DNA of 64,000 nucleotides from Ipomoea triloba (GCF_003576645.1 NC_044917.1:13501550-13565549); one strand, 5' to 3'. Positions 12,860 through 24,846 are shown, numbered from the stretch's first letter. Program-made: numbers and translations. Notes: generated by a model not told the origin, from the sequence alone.

Positions 12860-13366
12860 GATTGAACCCCAAGAAAAAGGGTGAAGAAATTTTCCAAGTG
12901 TAGTGAGTAGTGAGCGAAGAAGATTTGTGAGAGAGTGAAGAAACAATGGAATTTTAGGGGTTTGTTTCGGTAATCGGTACTGGGTTTTAAGCGTTTTTGT
13001 TTCCGGGATTTTTCATGCACACAAAACACTTTGCCATTAACAGGTGTCACAGACTCGCAGAGTCGCAGTATTGGTCCTTGGAAGAGGAGAAACTGAAATT
13101 GTTTAAATTTTTAGGGGCTTTTATGAAAATATAAATTGTGGAGCGGAAAATTATTTAGGAGACATTCTATGCCTAGGGTTAAGCACCGGTTCGGACAGTT
13201 TGGACGCACGGGCATGCAATTTGAACGGACTTCGGTTAAAGGTTTGGAGGCCCAATCCGTTTTATTTCATGCATAAACTCGTCGGATGTTAGGGTTACTT
13301 AACCCAACGAATTTCCGTTAAATCTGTCAGATAATTCAGATTAAAAAAAATTAATTACATAATTTT
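12860..13366 (-). promoter_or_regulatory. 5' leader and promoter region of the kelch gene
   Basis: This is the spacer between the kelch start codon and the LINE target site. It holds no ORF. No single TATA box is convincing, so the region is assigned by position only. Confidence 0.35.
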
Positions 13367-13382
13367 AATATTTACTGAATTA

Positions 13383-15421
13383 TTTTTTTTTGAAAACCAA
13401 AGACAAACAAATGCATTAACTGGGAATCAAATCCGAAATACATCCGGAGGGATAAAATCCCACACAGAAAAGAAAGGAGAAGAACCCGTCGCCCGTGCAA
13501 GCACATGAGCTACGTGATTCGCTGACCTCCTAACATGGCAAACTAACACGTTCCCCACTTCAGTAGCTAGCAGACGACACTGCCTTATCAAATGACCAAC
13601 ATAAGAAAAGTCTTCACCCAAGGAATTAAACGCAGTACAAAAATTTAAACAGTCATACTCAATAATAACATTAAAAAAGCTACAACTCTTAAGCCATGTA
13701 AGAGCTTCTTTGACAGCCATTGATTCAGCAAGATAAGGATCCCTAGGACAAGCTATATGACCATTGCATGCTGCCACAAAACCACCTTCATGATTCCTCA
13801 ATACTGCACCAAAACTCACATATCCATGATGGAGAGCAGCATCTACGTTACACTTCACCGTTCCAATCGGAGGTGGTGACCAAGATTCAGAAAGATGGCA
13901 ACCTCCCAGACTAGAAGCTGATGCAAATGCTTCCTGCCATGTAGCCACATGCGAATCCACCAGCTCTCTTAATGCAACAATATTCCATGCAATGTCATTG
14001 AATGCCCTATCATTGCGAGCAGTCCATATCGACCAAAAGCGAGCAACCATGCATATAGCTAACGATTAATCCCGCGCACACAACTGTCGTTCAACAAAAT
14101 CAAAGAAAGAATAGCCATGCAAGATATCATCACAACCCCATAATTGGCAGGAAACTTGGCATTCACCAAATAAATGAGTAATGGTTTCAACATCTGCCAC
14201 ACATAACAGACATCCCCCACCTGCATTAATCCCTTTTGATATCAAAACATCACGAACAGGAAGAATATTTCTAACACAACGCTAAAGAAAGTTGCGGATT
14301 TTTGGGGGTACCTTAAGCTTCCACAAGTTATTCCATTCTGAAAACAACAGACCAGGTTCTCGCTGCATAAGATTGCGGGTTAAAATGTGATAACCTTGTT
14401 TAACCGAATACATCCCTCTCACATCACCCTTCCTGTACCATGAATCAGTGTATGTTAGAGAAATAGGCGTTCGAAGAATACGAGGAATGTCTGGAGCATC
14501 AAAAATATCATTAAGCAATTCGACATCCCAGTTGCCATGCATATCCATCAGATTACAAACCCGGGCCTCCTTAAGCTCCTCAACACAATTAGTAATCAGT
14601 GTTTGATCAGTAGGTTCAGCTAGCCATGGAACATCCCAAACAACCGTGTCTTTGCCATCACCAATCCTCCGTGCCACCCCTTCACGTAACACAGCTTGCC
14701 CAACCATAATGCTCGGCCAAATATAGCTCGGATTATGGCCGATTGATGCATGAAGGAAATCCTGCGAAGGATAATAACGAGCTTGCATGAGCCTACTGAC
14801 TAAGGAAGTAGGATTAACAAGCAGCCTCCAACCTTATTTGGCTAAGAGAGCAACATTAAAATCTCTTATCCATTTAAAGCCCAACCCTCCACAAGCTTTC
14901 GGTATAGCTAAACGAGCCCACTGAAGCCAATGAATACCACGAGAGGACCCCTTTCCCGTATTCCACCAGAACCGATTCATACACTTCTCAATGGCATCAC
15001 AAGTACTTGATGGAAGCAAGAAGACAGATATGGTGAATATAGGCATAGCTTGGACTATACTTTTTAAAAGAACTTCTTTTCCTGCCTTAGTGAGAAACTT
15101 TTGCTGCCACATGGTGATACGGTTTTCTAATATTATGCTCAATATAGCGAAAAGTAGCCACTTTATTGCGCCCAAGGAAGGAAGGTAGCCCAAGATATCT
15201 ACCCAAGTCATTCGTCATTTGTACCCCAAAGATTGAGGCCACATGAGTACGCATACCTATTTGAGAATTAGCACTAAACATTATGCTAGACTTATCAAAA
15301 TTGACAATCTGACCGGAAGCACCACAATACAACTCCAAACAGCTCTTGACTTCCCTTGCTTCAGTATCGGTAGCCTTAAAAAATAATAAGCTGTCATCAG
15401 CAAAGAAAAGATGTGATATAG
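13383..15421 (-). mobile_element. 5'-truncated L1-type LINE with RT tail, zf-RVT and RNase H remnants
   Basis: On the minus strand the first recognisable motif is FADDSLLF (about 15390-15415), the catalytic core of an L1 reverse transcriptase. It is followed by the RT thumb ([19 protein letters not shown]), a zinc-binding RT-associated segment (LWKLKVPPKIRNF, then C/H-rich sequence) and an RNase H domain (13427-14050; CNVDAAL, LAESMAVKEAL, IIEYDCLNF). Frames are interrupted by shifts near 14820 and 15100 and stops between 14050 and 14280. The element ends in a poly(T)/poly(A) tail at 13383-13391. An exact 16-bp duplication AATATTTACTGAATTA (13367-13382 and 15422-15437) brackets it. All N-terminal domains are missing, which is typical 5' truncation. 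Confidence 0.95.
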
Positions 15422-15437
15422 AATATTTACTGAATTA

Positions 15438-16017
15438 AATTGACTGATTTTACTTTTACCTCACCATATAAAAATAGAGGTGTTCAAGTGAACCAAGGAT
15501 TCCAACCTTGGGTAATGGCTAAAGATAGAAGAGATAACTTAGATAGAAAATTCTTCAACATAAAACGAGGCATGAGAAGTACAATCCAAATAATGACAAT
15601 AGAACAAGTGCAATACATTGATTTAAAAAAAAATGAATCTAGCACAAAACAAATAGACATTTATTTATTACAAAAAAAAAAGTTTATACAAAGGAACCAT
15701 AATCAAGATTATCACTTTGAAATATACACATGGAATAACCCTTCTTCTAAAATTCTCTTAGGAACGAAGGGGAAAACACCATTCACCCTTAGGACACAAC
15801 TAGTAAGTGGAGCTATCTTTTGCTTATTTAGGGATTGTGCCATGGGTATTTCCAATAGGAGGAGAAAGAGAGGGAGAAAGGAGGAGCAAATGTTTGGAGG
15901 GGAGGGAAGCAACTTCCTTCGAAGGAAATTTGATCGACGTTGCACGTGGCGTGTGGACAACACACGCCAATAGCGTGTTGTCCACGCGCCAGTTTCACTC
16001 TCAAATGGTGGGGGACA
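15438..16017. other. Spacer with an unidentified 177-codon open frame
   Basis: A plus-strand frame (15440-15973) is open, but its product is lysine/asparagine-rich and matches nothing I recognise. The last part is a GC-rich inverted segment (gtgtggacaacacacgcc...gcgtgttgtccacgc). I see no start context or splice signals that would make it a gene. Confidence 0.3.
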
Positions 16018-16022
16018 ACTAT

Positions 16023-16796
16023 TGTAAGTGTACAAATGATACACGGTCCTGTTGTTATTGGCTACATTATTTGTCAAAAATACACTTAGCCTATATCTAA
16101 GTTTTATTAGTTGTTTTGGACTGTAAGTCAGTATGTCCACCAGTGCTAAAGAGGAAGTTGTGCCAGCGGATACTGTCTCAGACAGAAAGGAATTAGTCCA
16201 CCAATTCAAATTGTGTGGCTAACAGAGTTTTAAGGGTTGTGGCTCTCTTTTATTCAAGGAGTTTTTCAGATCTAAAATGGTGAAGGTTGTTAAAGGATGC
16301 TACACTATATAAAGGAAGGCACTTGAAGCTCTAATAGTCACCTTTCCACACAATACAAGTTGAGAGCTTTCACACGTGAATATTAAGAAGATCATTTGAA
16401 GATTTAATGACGTTCTACTGCTGTCTCTGATGCTGTCGTTGATGCTGAGTCAAGATGAAGAATTGAAGAATTCTTGGCTTGCAGTTTTGTCAATTCAAAA
16501 GTAGATGTTGAAGGTTGTATGTTGGTTTTGAACCATTGTAGGTTTGGGTTGTATTCCAACGTTTGTAAACCTTGGTGCATCTAGTGGATTGGGCAAAAGC
16601 TGAGTAGCCCTGCAGACGTAGGAGTGATAGCTCCGAACTGCGTGATCAATTCCTGTGTCCGGGTTCTCTTTCTTTACTTGCGTTTTTATTTCTTGTTTGC
16701 CTTTCAGTTTATCTAATCTGGACTAAAACCTATAAAAACGTTAAATAATCTCTGAACCCGTAAAGTATTGCATTCAAGATCCACGAAGTTATTTCA
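16023..16796 (+). mobile_element. Solo LTR
   Basis: A 774-bp segment begins TGTAAGTGTAC, ends GTTATTTCA, and is flanked by the exact 5-bp duplication ACTAT (16018-16022 and 16797-16801). It contains a TATA box (ctatataaagg) near 16306. The transcribed part resembles an LTR R/U5 (cctgtgtccgggttctc). No internal domain or second LTR is present, so LTR-LTR recombination is inferred. Confidence 0.85.
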
Positions 16797-16899
16797 ACTA
16801 TATTATATATATTTAAAAAAGAGCAACCTCCTGTGGTTTTAAAAATTTGACCTCAACGGAGGTCAAATTATTTTCTTAAAAAATATTTTTTTAATTTGT

Positions 16900-17224
16900 A
16901 ATTATATTTTTAAAATTTTTGTTTAATTTTTTTGTATAATTTTTAATTGTATTAATTGATGGTATATTTTGTATTCGCTTCCAAATGTTAAATAAATTTA
17001 TTTGTATTTAAAATCAAAATTAGAATTATAAATTTAAAATTATTAATTATGGAAAAGTAAATAAAATAATAAATATTGTGCAGGAGTGTTGAGGGTATGA
17101 CCCACAAAAAAAGGGAGAAAAAGGGAAAAGAATTGGAGAGAAAATTGAGGAGTAGATTATACGGTGACATAGATGCTTTGGACACACAAAATGATGAGAT
17201 ATTGAGAGAATGGTTGTGGATGCC
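16900..17224. mobile_element. AT-rich Tourist-like MITE (left end unclear)
   Basis: The right end reads GGATGCC followed by CTA (17225-17227). The body (attattaattatggaaaagtaaataaaat, then ccacaaaaaaagggagaaa) recurs in diverged form at about 17700-17900, so these are two copies of one family. The left boundary could not be fixed. Confidence 0.5.
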
Positions 17225-17227
17225 CTA

Positions 17228-18456
17228 AGGGCATCTTCAACCGAAGAGAAAGAGGGGGGAGAAAGTAGGAGAAAAGGGTTAGGGGAGAGAAATTTTCTTC
17301 GGATAAACCTGTTAAAGGCGCGTGATGCATAACTAGCACGCACCAATCAGATGGAGCGGGCCGGCCACATGCCATTTTACTTGCACATAATATGTTTCGT
17401 AGTACTAGGCAATAAGCTTATGAATCCCCTTGACGGGGTTCATAAGACGGTACTAGGCAATGTTTATGTTTTGTTTTTTGTTTATTTTGTTTTTTTTTAT
17501 GTTTTAATTTTTTTTAATTTGCTATTCTATTTTTTAAATAATTTTTATATTTGAATTCATTTTAAAACTTTTTAAATTATATTAATTGTGGAATATATTA
17601 TATTAGATTCTGAATGTTAATTTGTTTTGTAGACGATTTTGATGGTGAATATTAATTTATAAAATTATATTTTGATTAGTTTATGAAATCATATTTTATA
17701 ATTCAAAAATTATTTTTTATTTAAAATCAAAATTATAGTTATAAAGTTAGAATTGAATTATTAATTATAGAAAAGTGAATAAAATAAAATTAATGATGTA
17801 TAGGAGGTTGGATGAGTAGGCCCACAAAAAGAGAGAAAAAGGAAGAAAGATGGGAGACAAAATATAAGGGGACATTATAAGGTGATGCGGAGGAGTTGGA
17901 TTCATAATTTGGGAAGAAAATGGGAGAAGAGTTAGGATATGTTAAAGCACCTCTAATAATTTTAGGTTTTTGTGGGTTTTTAGGTGACACTAGGGGAGAG
18001 AAGAGGGAGAAAAAAATGAGAGAAAACTAAAAGGAAAAAAAAACATGGGAAGAAGAAAACAAAAACAAAAAGTAATCGTTGGATGATGGGAGTGCGTTCG
18101 AGCCTCAGTGGAGGCAACTGTTGACTCTTTGTATTTCAGTAGGTTAAGAAAGTAGCTATGAACAGATACTACATTGTAATAGAAGCAGTAGTACTCCAAA
18201 AAAAAAAAAAAGTAACCGTTGGTCTTCAGAGTGGCTGCCAGCTGGAGGCCACTTCGAAGCGCTCCAACAGGCGCCAGTTGGTTAGTCAGTGTGACTCACT
18301 GTTTTTATTTTTATTTTTCAATTCTAACAAAAACCTCCAATTTGCAAGGCGACCCAACTTCCAAAAGCCATTGCTCCACATTACTTAAAAATCAATCCTT
18401 GTGATTTTTACTGTACCAAAAATCATAAACAATCCCTTCTTGGGATTTGGGATGCC
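17228..18456. mobile_element. Composite Tourist-like element between CTA trinucleotides
   Basis: It begins AGGGCATCTTCAACCG after CTA at 17225 and ends GGGATGCC before CTA at 18457. The ends GGGCATC and GATGCC are inverted. It contains a second copy of the neighbouring AT-rich family and a SINE insertion (18083-18210), so it is a composite and not one clean element. Confidence 0.45.
18083..18210 (+). mobile_element. SINE insertion (B-box and 3' part)
   Basis: It is flanked by agtaatcgttgg (18071-18082) and agtaaccgttgg (18211-18222), an 11-of-12 target duplication, and ends in poly(A). The internal gcgttcgagcc matches a tRNA-type B box. The 3' part (gaacagatactac...agtactcc) is shared with the SINE at 32621-32782. 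No clear A box is visible, so it is probably 5'-truncated. Confidence 0.8.
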
Positions 18457-18459
18457 CTA

Positions 18460-18807
18460 AGAGCATATACACCACTGAATTTTTCTTGATTTTTTGTGGA
18501 ACCCATAATGACTTGAATGATAGAGAAGGAAGTGAGAGAAGCTATTTTTAACCCTGGTAATGAAAGGGTTTCTTGTGAATATCAAGGAGAGAGAAAAAAA
18601 TGAAGAAAGTTATTGCGCACAGCAAATGCCTAGCCCGGCTCGTGCATTGCACGCGCCACTGCATGTTCCCATTGGCGCGTTAAGAGACTTTGTTTGTTTG
18701 TTTTTCCTTTTTTTTTTTTAAATGTGCCAAACTTCAGTTTTTTTTCTTACCTCCTCTCTCTTATGTTCATTAAAAATTGTGTGAAATTTTTAATTAGTTT
18801 GGATGCT
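18460..18807. mobile_element. Tourist-like (PIF/Harbinger) MITE
   Basis: A 348-bp element with ends AGAGCAT and GGATGCT sits between CTA at 18457-18459 and CTA at 18808-18810. It belongs to the same terminus group as the elements at 27390 and 42159, and abuts the composite element on its left. Confidence 0.6.
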
Positions 18808-18824
18808 CTAGGGCATCTAAAAGA

Positions 18825-19710
18825 ATAACTATAGAATAAAAAAGCTAAAGAAAAAGGTCGCTAAAAGAAAAAAGAAACCCTATAGGGCTATAGGCTATAG
18901 AAGCCGAAGTTGAGTTACTGTACACAATAACAGGGCGTTTGGTTGGAATGAAGGAATTAGGGTGGAAAAGAATTGTAATTCGGTGGAATTGTAATTCAAT
19001 GAATAAAGTAGGAATTGAAATTACAGTGTTTGGTATGCAGAAATAGGAGTTCAGGGAATGGAAAGATAAGAATTGACAAAATGACTAAAATGCCCTTATG
19101 TTGTGGTAAATGTTGTTGTAGTAGTAATAATAATAATAATAATTCTTTCAAAATAATAATAATAATAATAATTATTATTATTATTTCAATTTTTTTTTAA
19201 AAAAAAAAGAAAAAAAAGAGACAAAGGATATGAGAGGAGAGGCAAAATTGTCTTTACACCAAAAAATTGTCCTTCCTCTCCACCGAATTGCAATTCATGG
19301 GGGTACCCCATGAATTGCAATTCATCATTTGGAGGAGAATTGCAATTCCCTCCAACCAAACACTGTAGTTTGGGAATTCACTGAATTGTAATTCAATGAA
19401 TTGCAATTCCCCCAAACTACATCCAACCAAACAAGCTATAAGGCATAGGGATTTTGCATTGCATTTCTACTCAGTAGTCGTCCGAGTTTAGCCAGGTCCC
19501 TCTCCTCTCTCTCTATGTCACTTTACAAATATGTGGATCTAGTTCTATTGCTTGCTTTCGGATTGCTATTCATTGATGTGGCTGATGGATCTCTTTGATG
19601 TTTTCAGAGATTAATTAATCTTTTCATTTCTCCGTTTTGTTATTTGAAAGTTTTATGAAACTATTGATAGAAAGCTTTATTTGTGTGATAATTTTTACTG
19701 TTTCCCTCAG
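18825..19710 (+). pseudogene. Duplicated ATPQ promoter/5'UTR/intron-1 segment lacking the coding exon
   Basis: This segment aligns closely with 23140-23690. The promoter part (gaataaaaaagct; gaaaccctatag; gttgagttactgtacacaataa), the leader (gggattttgcattgc) and ATPQ intron 1 (tttacaaatatgtggatcta; ttgatgtggctgatggatct) are all present in order. The copy jumps from the leader (tagtcgtccg, ending near 19483) to agtttagccaggtccct, and so lacks about 185 bp that include the ATPQ start codon and nearly all of exon 1. The splice donor CAG|GT (19495/19496) is kept. A candidate acceptor ccctcag ends at 19710, about 106 bp before the bL25m start codon. A PIF/Harbinger-like MITE (18931-19438) sits inside the promoter part. 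The likely effect is an ATPQ-derived promoter and leader intron for the next gene (inference). Confidence 0.85.
18931..19438. mobile_element. PIF/Harbinger-like MITE with TAA duplication
   Basis: The termini are CAGGGCGTTTGGTTGG and CCAACCAAACAAGCTA, flanked by TAA at 18928-18930 and 19439-19441. The paralogous ATPQ promoter reads acaaTAAggctgaggg without the insert, which is a direct empty-site comparison. The 508-bp body is rich in aattgcaattc palindromes. Confidence 0.9.
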
Positions 19711-19816
19711 ACTTGGACCCAAATATGTGATATTTTGGCCCATTAATCTTTTCTGCATAAACCCTTCTTCAACCCCACTCTCTCATGGTTTCTGTAAAAC
19801 ACAGCAAACAGCAGAA

Positions 19817-22103
19817 ATGCTGATCCGACAACGCTCTGTCCTGGCCCGAGCTCTAAACCACCGTCTCCGTTACTTCTCCCAGTCTGCCGCCGCGCTCGCC
19901 GTCCCGCCGGATTCCCCTGCCCCAGAGCCCCTGTCTCTGACATACCTCGACGGGTTCCCAAGACCCGACCCCAAGTACGCGGAGACTATCCACGCAATCC
20001 CGCGATCTATCTCCGGCAAGAACATCTCCGCCAAGGAGAGGAAAGCCGGCCGAGTTCCCAGCATAGTCTTCGAGCAAGAGGATGGCCAGCACGGCGGCAA
20101 CAAGCGCCTCATTTCCGTGCAGACCAATCAGATCAGGAAGCTCGTTACCCATTTGGGCCGAACGTATTTTCTTTCCAGATTGTTTGATCTTGAGCTCCGA
20201 CCCAATTTTGATTCTGAGGAGGAGATCATCGAGAAAGTTAGAGTCTTGCCTAGACAGGTATGGAGTTTCTTTTTCTTTGATTCAGGAAAGTTTATTAAGA
20301 ATATTTGGTAATTGGTAATTTCCTGAGTTTCTTGTGTTCTGTTCTGTTGATACTCAATGTGTATTGACGTAGAAATCTATGTAATGGTGGGGTTTAATCT
20401 TTCAAGTCTCTTGAACTAGTTTAGCACAAGGGTATGCTGAAAGTAAGGACATTGAAACTTGAAGCTGTATGCAGGGCAATGGAATAAAATAAGTGAATGA
20501 TTTGAGGATTAGATGAAGTTGTGATGAAAGTGTACATTTGAATAATATAGAAGATGAATTGACGTTGTTTTTCATACTGTTACATGTAAGGTTATTGTTT
20601 TTCATAATTTTTTTGGCACTTGATGTTGATGGGGTTATATCTGAAGAATACATTTTGCAATCTACTTGATAAGTTGAAATACCAATGATTTTTTATGGAT
20701 ACCCCCAAGTGGGGTACCCAGTATGGAGCGGCCCTGGTACCAGGAGCCAGTAACTCGACCGCCTTTACCAGTAGATGGGCCGGGTCCGGTATCCCGCCGG
20801 TCCGCCTGATGTAGGCAGTTTGATTGTGGTGCCGGACTGGGTGCCGCACTCAGAGGCGGCGAAGCTAGATTCAGTGGGGATCTTTTCCTGATTTGGAGGG
20901 ATACTTTCCTATTCTATATTAGGCAGCAATTATGGCGATTTTGGCAGTTTGGGGCCTTGGGCAACCTTCCTAAATTCAAATTTGTTAAGTTTTTCTTACT
21001 TTTCTTCCAAAGACTCATTATTCTTGTATAAATACCCTTGGGTTCACATTGTAAAGGGTTCGGATTTTAATACAAGGGCAATTACTCTGTCTCTTTGCTT
21101 TGAAGTACTTTATACTATTTTTCCTTTGTTTTACGGTTGTGTTGGCCCGCCGTTTGGCTACCTCTTGGCCGTAAAACCAACAATTTTGTTCACTACCTGG
21201 CTTCCCCCCCTCCTTTTTTTTTTTTTTTTTTTTTCAATTTTCTTTGATAGAACATATTATGGAAGGAGTCTTTAATTTAACAGGATAGGTTAAGCCGTAA
21301 TTGAATCTTGAATGCCTGGATTCACTTTCAGCTATACTGCCTAGCTAATGCCTTGATGGGGAAAATTTTGCATAGAAATAAGTCAAAGAACTTCATATTT
21401 GTATAGAATCTAAAAGTTGGGTAATTTGTATAGAATCTAAAAGTTGGGTATTTTGTAAGATGCACTGATTTTATTGTTTATTTGATTTGTGTCAGATTCA
21501 TCTGCATGCAGGCACCGATGCTCCACTTAATATTACATTCATAAGAGCTCCATCAAGTGCTCTACTAAAGGTTGACATTCCAGTTGTCTTCAGAGGTGAT
21601 GATGTCTCCCCCGGGTTGAAAAAAGGTATGTGAAATACGCTACTGATTTCTTGTACAACAGCTAAGCATATGAAGTATGCATGTGAAATATGCTACTGAT
21701 TTCCTATCTGCTAGCCTACTGTGAACTAATTTGGCCAAACCATTATATTGGCAAACAACTTGTAGAACACAATATACTAGATGCATCGTTGCGTAGAGGA
21801 TGGACCGACAAATTTCTGTACCAACCATTCACATTTTCCTTCCAACGAGTTACATATTAATGTTAGTTTAGCAATTTGGCAGGCTCTTATCTGAATATTA
21901 TCAAGAAAACAGTCAAGTTCCTCTGCCCAGCAGATATTATTCCTCCTTACATTGATGTGGATCTCAGCGAGCTGGATGTTGGGCAGAAGATAGTAATGGG
22001 GGATCTCAAGGTTCATCCAGCTCTGAAGCTTGTCCAACCGAAAGACCATCCCGTTTGCAAGATTATGGGAGCAAGGGTTTCCGACCAAAGGAAATCGAAA
22101 TAA
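19817..22103 (+). CDS. Mitochondrial large-subunit ribosomal protein bL25 family (L25/TL5/CTC)
   Basis: There are three exons: 19817-20257, 21496-21625 and 21883-22103, joined by GT-AG introns into 263 codons. The product is a bL25-family protein, which binds 5S rRNA in bacterial-type ribosomes. Plants carry nuclear copies that I recall annotated as ribosomal protein L25/Gln-tRNA synthetase anticodon-binding-like. The first ~35 residues are Arg/Ser/Ala-rich without acids (MLIRQRSVLARALNHRLRYF), a good mitochondrial presequence. The central part has KAGRVPSIVFEQ and the C-terminal beta domain has DIIPPYIDVDLSELDVGQKI. The ATG at 19817 is chosen because it opens the presequence; upstream codons are leader. 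Its promoter region is the ATPQ-derived duplicate just upstream, with a possible leader intron at 19496-19710. Intron 1 carries an LTR-like insert. Confidence 0.88.
20696..21190. mobile_element. LTR-like insertion in bL25m intron 1 (boundaries uncertain)
   Basis: A GC-rich block (tacccccaagtggggtaccc; gcggccctggtaccaggagc) is followed by a TATA box (ttgtataaataccc, near 21024) and by sequence that looks like R/U5, ending about ccaaca. No target duplication or second LTR was found. A poly-C/poly-T tract follows at about 21204-21234. Confidence 0.4.
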
Positions 22104-23139
22104 ATTCCTTCTAATTTTGTTCAGCTATTGTGAAAATTTTGGAAAGCCTAGCATTAGGAAATCCAGACTAGCCTAAGGTCTGCTTTGGATGATGTAATTT
22201 GTTCCCTGGTCACATTGATTTGTGCTTTTATCTCTAATTAGTTGCTTACACTGAAGAAAGGGTTCTCCCATTTTATGCAGGTCATGTGCTCATTGCTGTG
22301 AAATAATATGTACATCACTTGTAATGGGTTAATTGATACCTTAGACATGAAAGATAATGGCTAAAGTTGATTTAGGAACCAAATGGTGTCTTATCTATGA
22401 AAAATGTGTAGTAGAAAGATGTGCATGTTGTGTAAAAAAGATTTGCATACTAACTATGAAGTTCCTGTATTATATTGTTTTGTTTAATGTAGTCAATGTA
22501 CCGTAATTTTATAAAAGCGGTATAATTAAGAATAATAGTTAATGGGCTAATATTACTTAGTTGATGTGATATTGTTATCATCTTTGCCACATCATCATAT
22601 TTACATGTCAATTCATATTTTGTTTCATAAATATCGAGATTTGAATACTCAACCTTTAGCATAGAGTTTTTAGAAAAAACAAAAAAATAAAAAATAAAAA
22701 AAAAATCCTTTTGCATAGCAAATGGCCAAATGCTACGCACTACCACTTCATTTTATTGCAAAGTATAATTAAATACCATTATAAAATAATATCAATAGAA
22801 AATTTATTTGTATTAAGAAGTTTTATAAGAAAAAATATATTGATATATAAATAATTTAATCTATGCTGATTGAATATTTATAAAATAAAATATAAGTTTT
22901 GTGTGTAAATATCATCGGTGTCACGTCAGTTAAGTTAACAGTAATATTAATATCGTTATGTGATATTTATAATATTTAATCCATACATTATACAAAAAAA
23001 ATCCATACATTATACAAAATTTATTTTCATAACAACAATAGTTATTAGCATTTCAAATTAATAATGATATTTATAATATTTAACCCGTTCATCTTACGGG
23101 TATTATGCTAGTTTATTCTCTAGTTTAAAGGAAAAAGAA
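22104..23139. other. Spacer between bL25m and ATPQ
   Basis: It includes the presumed bL25m 3'UTR and an AT-rich stretch with no gene. A short repeat (ccatacattatacaaa, twice near 22985) is the only structure seen. Confidence 0.5.
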
Positions 23140-23299
23140 AAACTTTAGAATAAAAAAGCTCAAAGAAAAAAGAAACCCTATAGAAGCCGATATAGAAGGC
23201 AAAGTTGAGTTACTGTACACAATAAGGCTGAGGGATTTTGCATTGCGTTGGCTTTGTGCTCAGTTGTCGTCCGTCCACCCGAAATTTGATCGAGAGAAA
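23140..23299 (+). promoter_or_regulatory. ATPQ promoter and 5' leader
   Basis: This is the original copy of the segment duplicated at 18825. Shared blocks (gaataaaaaagct, gaaaccctatag, gttgagttactgtacacaataa, gggattttgcattgc) point to conserved promoter and leader sequence. No canonical TATA box is evident. Confidence 0.55.
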
Positions 23300-24846
23300 A
23301 TGAGCGGAACAGCGAAGAAAGTTGCCGACGTTACGTTCAAGGCCGGCCGGACAATCGATTGGGAAGGAATGTCGAGGCTTCTCGTCTCCGATGAGGCTCG
23401 GAAGGAGTTCGCTTCCCTCCGCCGCGCCTTTGACGAGGTCAATTCCCAGCTTCAGACCAAGTTTAGCCAGGTCCCTCTTCAATCTCTCTCTCTCTATGTG
23501 ACTTTACAAATATGTGGATCTAGTGCTTGATTTCGGATTGCTATTGATTGATGTGGCTGATGGATCTCTTTGATGTTTTCGGAGATTAATCTTTTCATTT
23601 CTCCGTATTTGTTATTTCAAAGTTTTATGAAACTATTGATAGAAAGCGTTATTTGTGTGAATTTTTACTGTTTTCCGTGGAGACCTGGTAAATCATTCCA
23701 TACTCCATATTAGTATTTAAAAAAAAAAAATAAAATAAAATGGAATTATGTTATCTGTCATGTATTTTAGAAATTTGTTGTGGATGACAATAGTTTTATG
23801 TTTGAACTACTTTTCTGAATTTACATTGTAGTGAGTTATTGGAAGGGAGAATGAAATTTTTGTTTCAGGAGCTTGTCACTGTTGTAAGATGATGAACGAT
23901 CAGTAGACCACACAGGAGATGAGTTTTAGATTTTGCACCTTCAATATGTCCATTTTCTTCCTTAATTGATGGGTTTGGTTTTCTAATGCTTAGTATATTG
24001 CACAGTTTAACGAGTTAAACCAAACCTGATTGATTTCCTGATGGCTTTCTTTGTTCAAGGCAGTAGAAAGAATGTAAATGTGATATTATAATGTTTACAT
24101 TTACTTTAGGAAATTTTAAACTTATGCAAATATGATATTTGTTAATTCTCACAGGAACCTGAACCAATAGATTGGGAATATTACAGAAAAGGACTTGGTT
24201 CTCGCTTGGTGGATATGTACAAGCAGGCATATGAGAGTATGTAGTATTTTCACTTACCATTTTTCTTCATTGATTGCATAGCAACTGGATGAATTTCTGG
24301 ATTTCTGTGACCTAGGCTAGTAAAATTGCACTTCTTTACCAATCTTAAAAATAAACTAAGGCTTCACCTTTTTTAGGTAATAAGTATCTTCATGGGTTAG
24401 TTTTATAATTTTTTTTTTTTTTGCGATATTTATGATGAATCAAAACACTATTTGGAAGGTGTTCTCCTCCTCCTGCCTCCTGTCAATCATTATTGCATGG
24501 ACCATGGTCCACACAGCTGTGTGGACCAAAAATAAAAAGTACATTATTTTTGTACTGTAGGTACATTATTTTAGGGTACATTATTTTTGTACTGAAGGTA
24601 CATTATTTGATATATACTATCAAATAATGTACCTACAGTACAAAAATAATGTACCTTCAGTACAAAAACAATGTACTTTTTGTTTTTGGTCTACATAGCT
24701 GTGTGGACCATGGTCCATGCAATAATTTGCCGCCTCTTGTGGTCTGGTGGGAATGGAATTATATAATGTTCCCATGTGCAAAAGAATTACATCCACATGA
24801 CAAAAATTATGAATTACATCCATAATATTCCTACGGGTTTGTTTTA

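Noticed and set aside
15440..15973. 177-codon ORF that at first looked organellar
   Set aside because: I could not match it to any chloroplast or mitochondrial gene; it starts right after the LINE target site and has no other gene signals. It is kept only as an unidentified spacer.
19637..19816. Longer N-terminus for bL25m from an upstream in-frame codon
   Set aside because: The upstream part is intron-like sequence copied from ATPQ and there is no ATG; the ATG at 19817 opens a good presequence.
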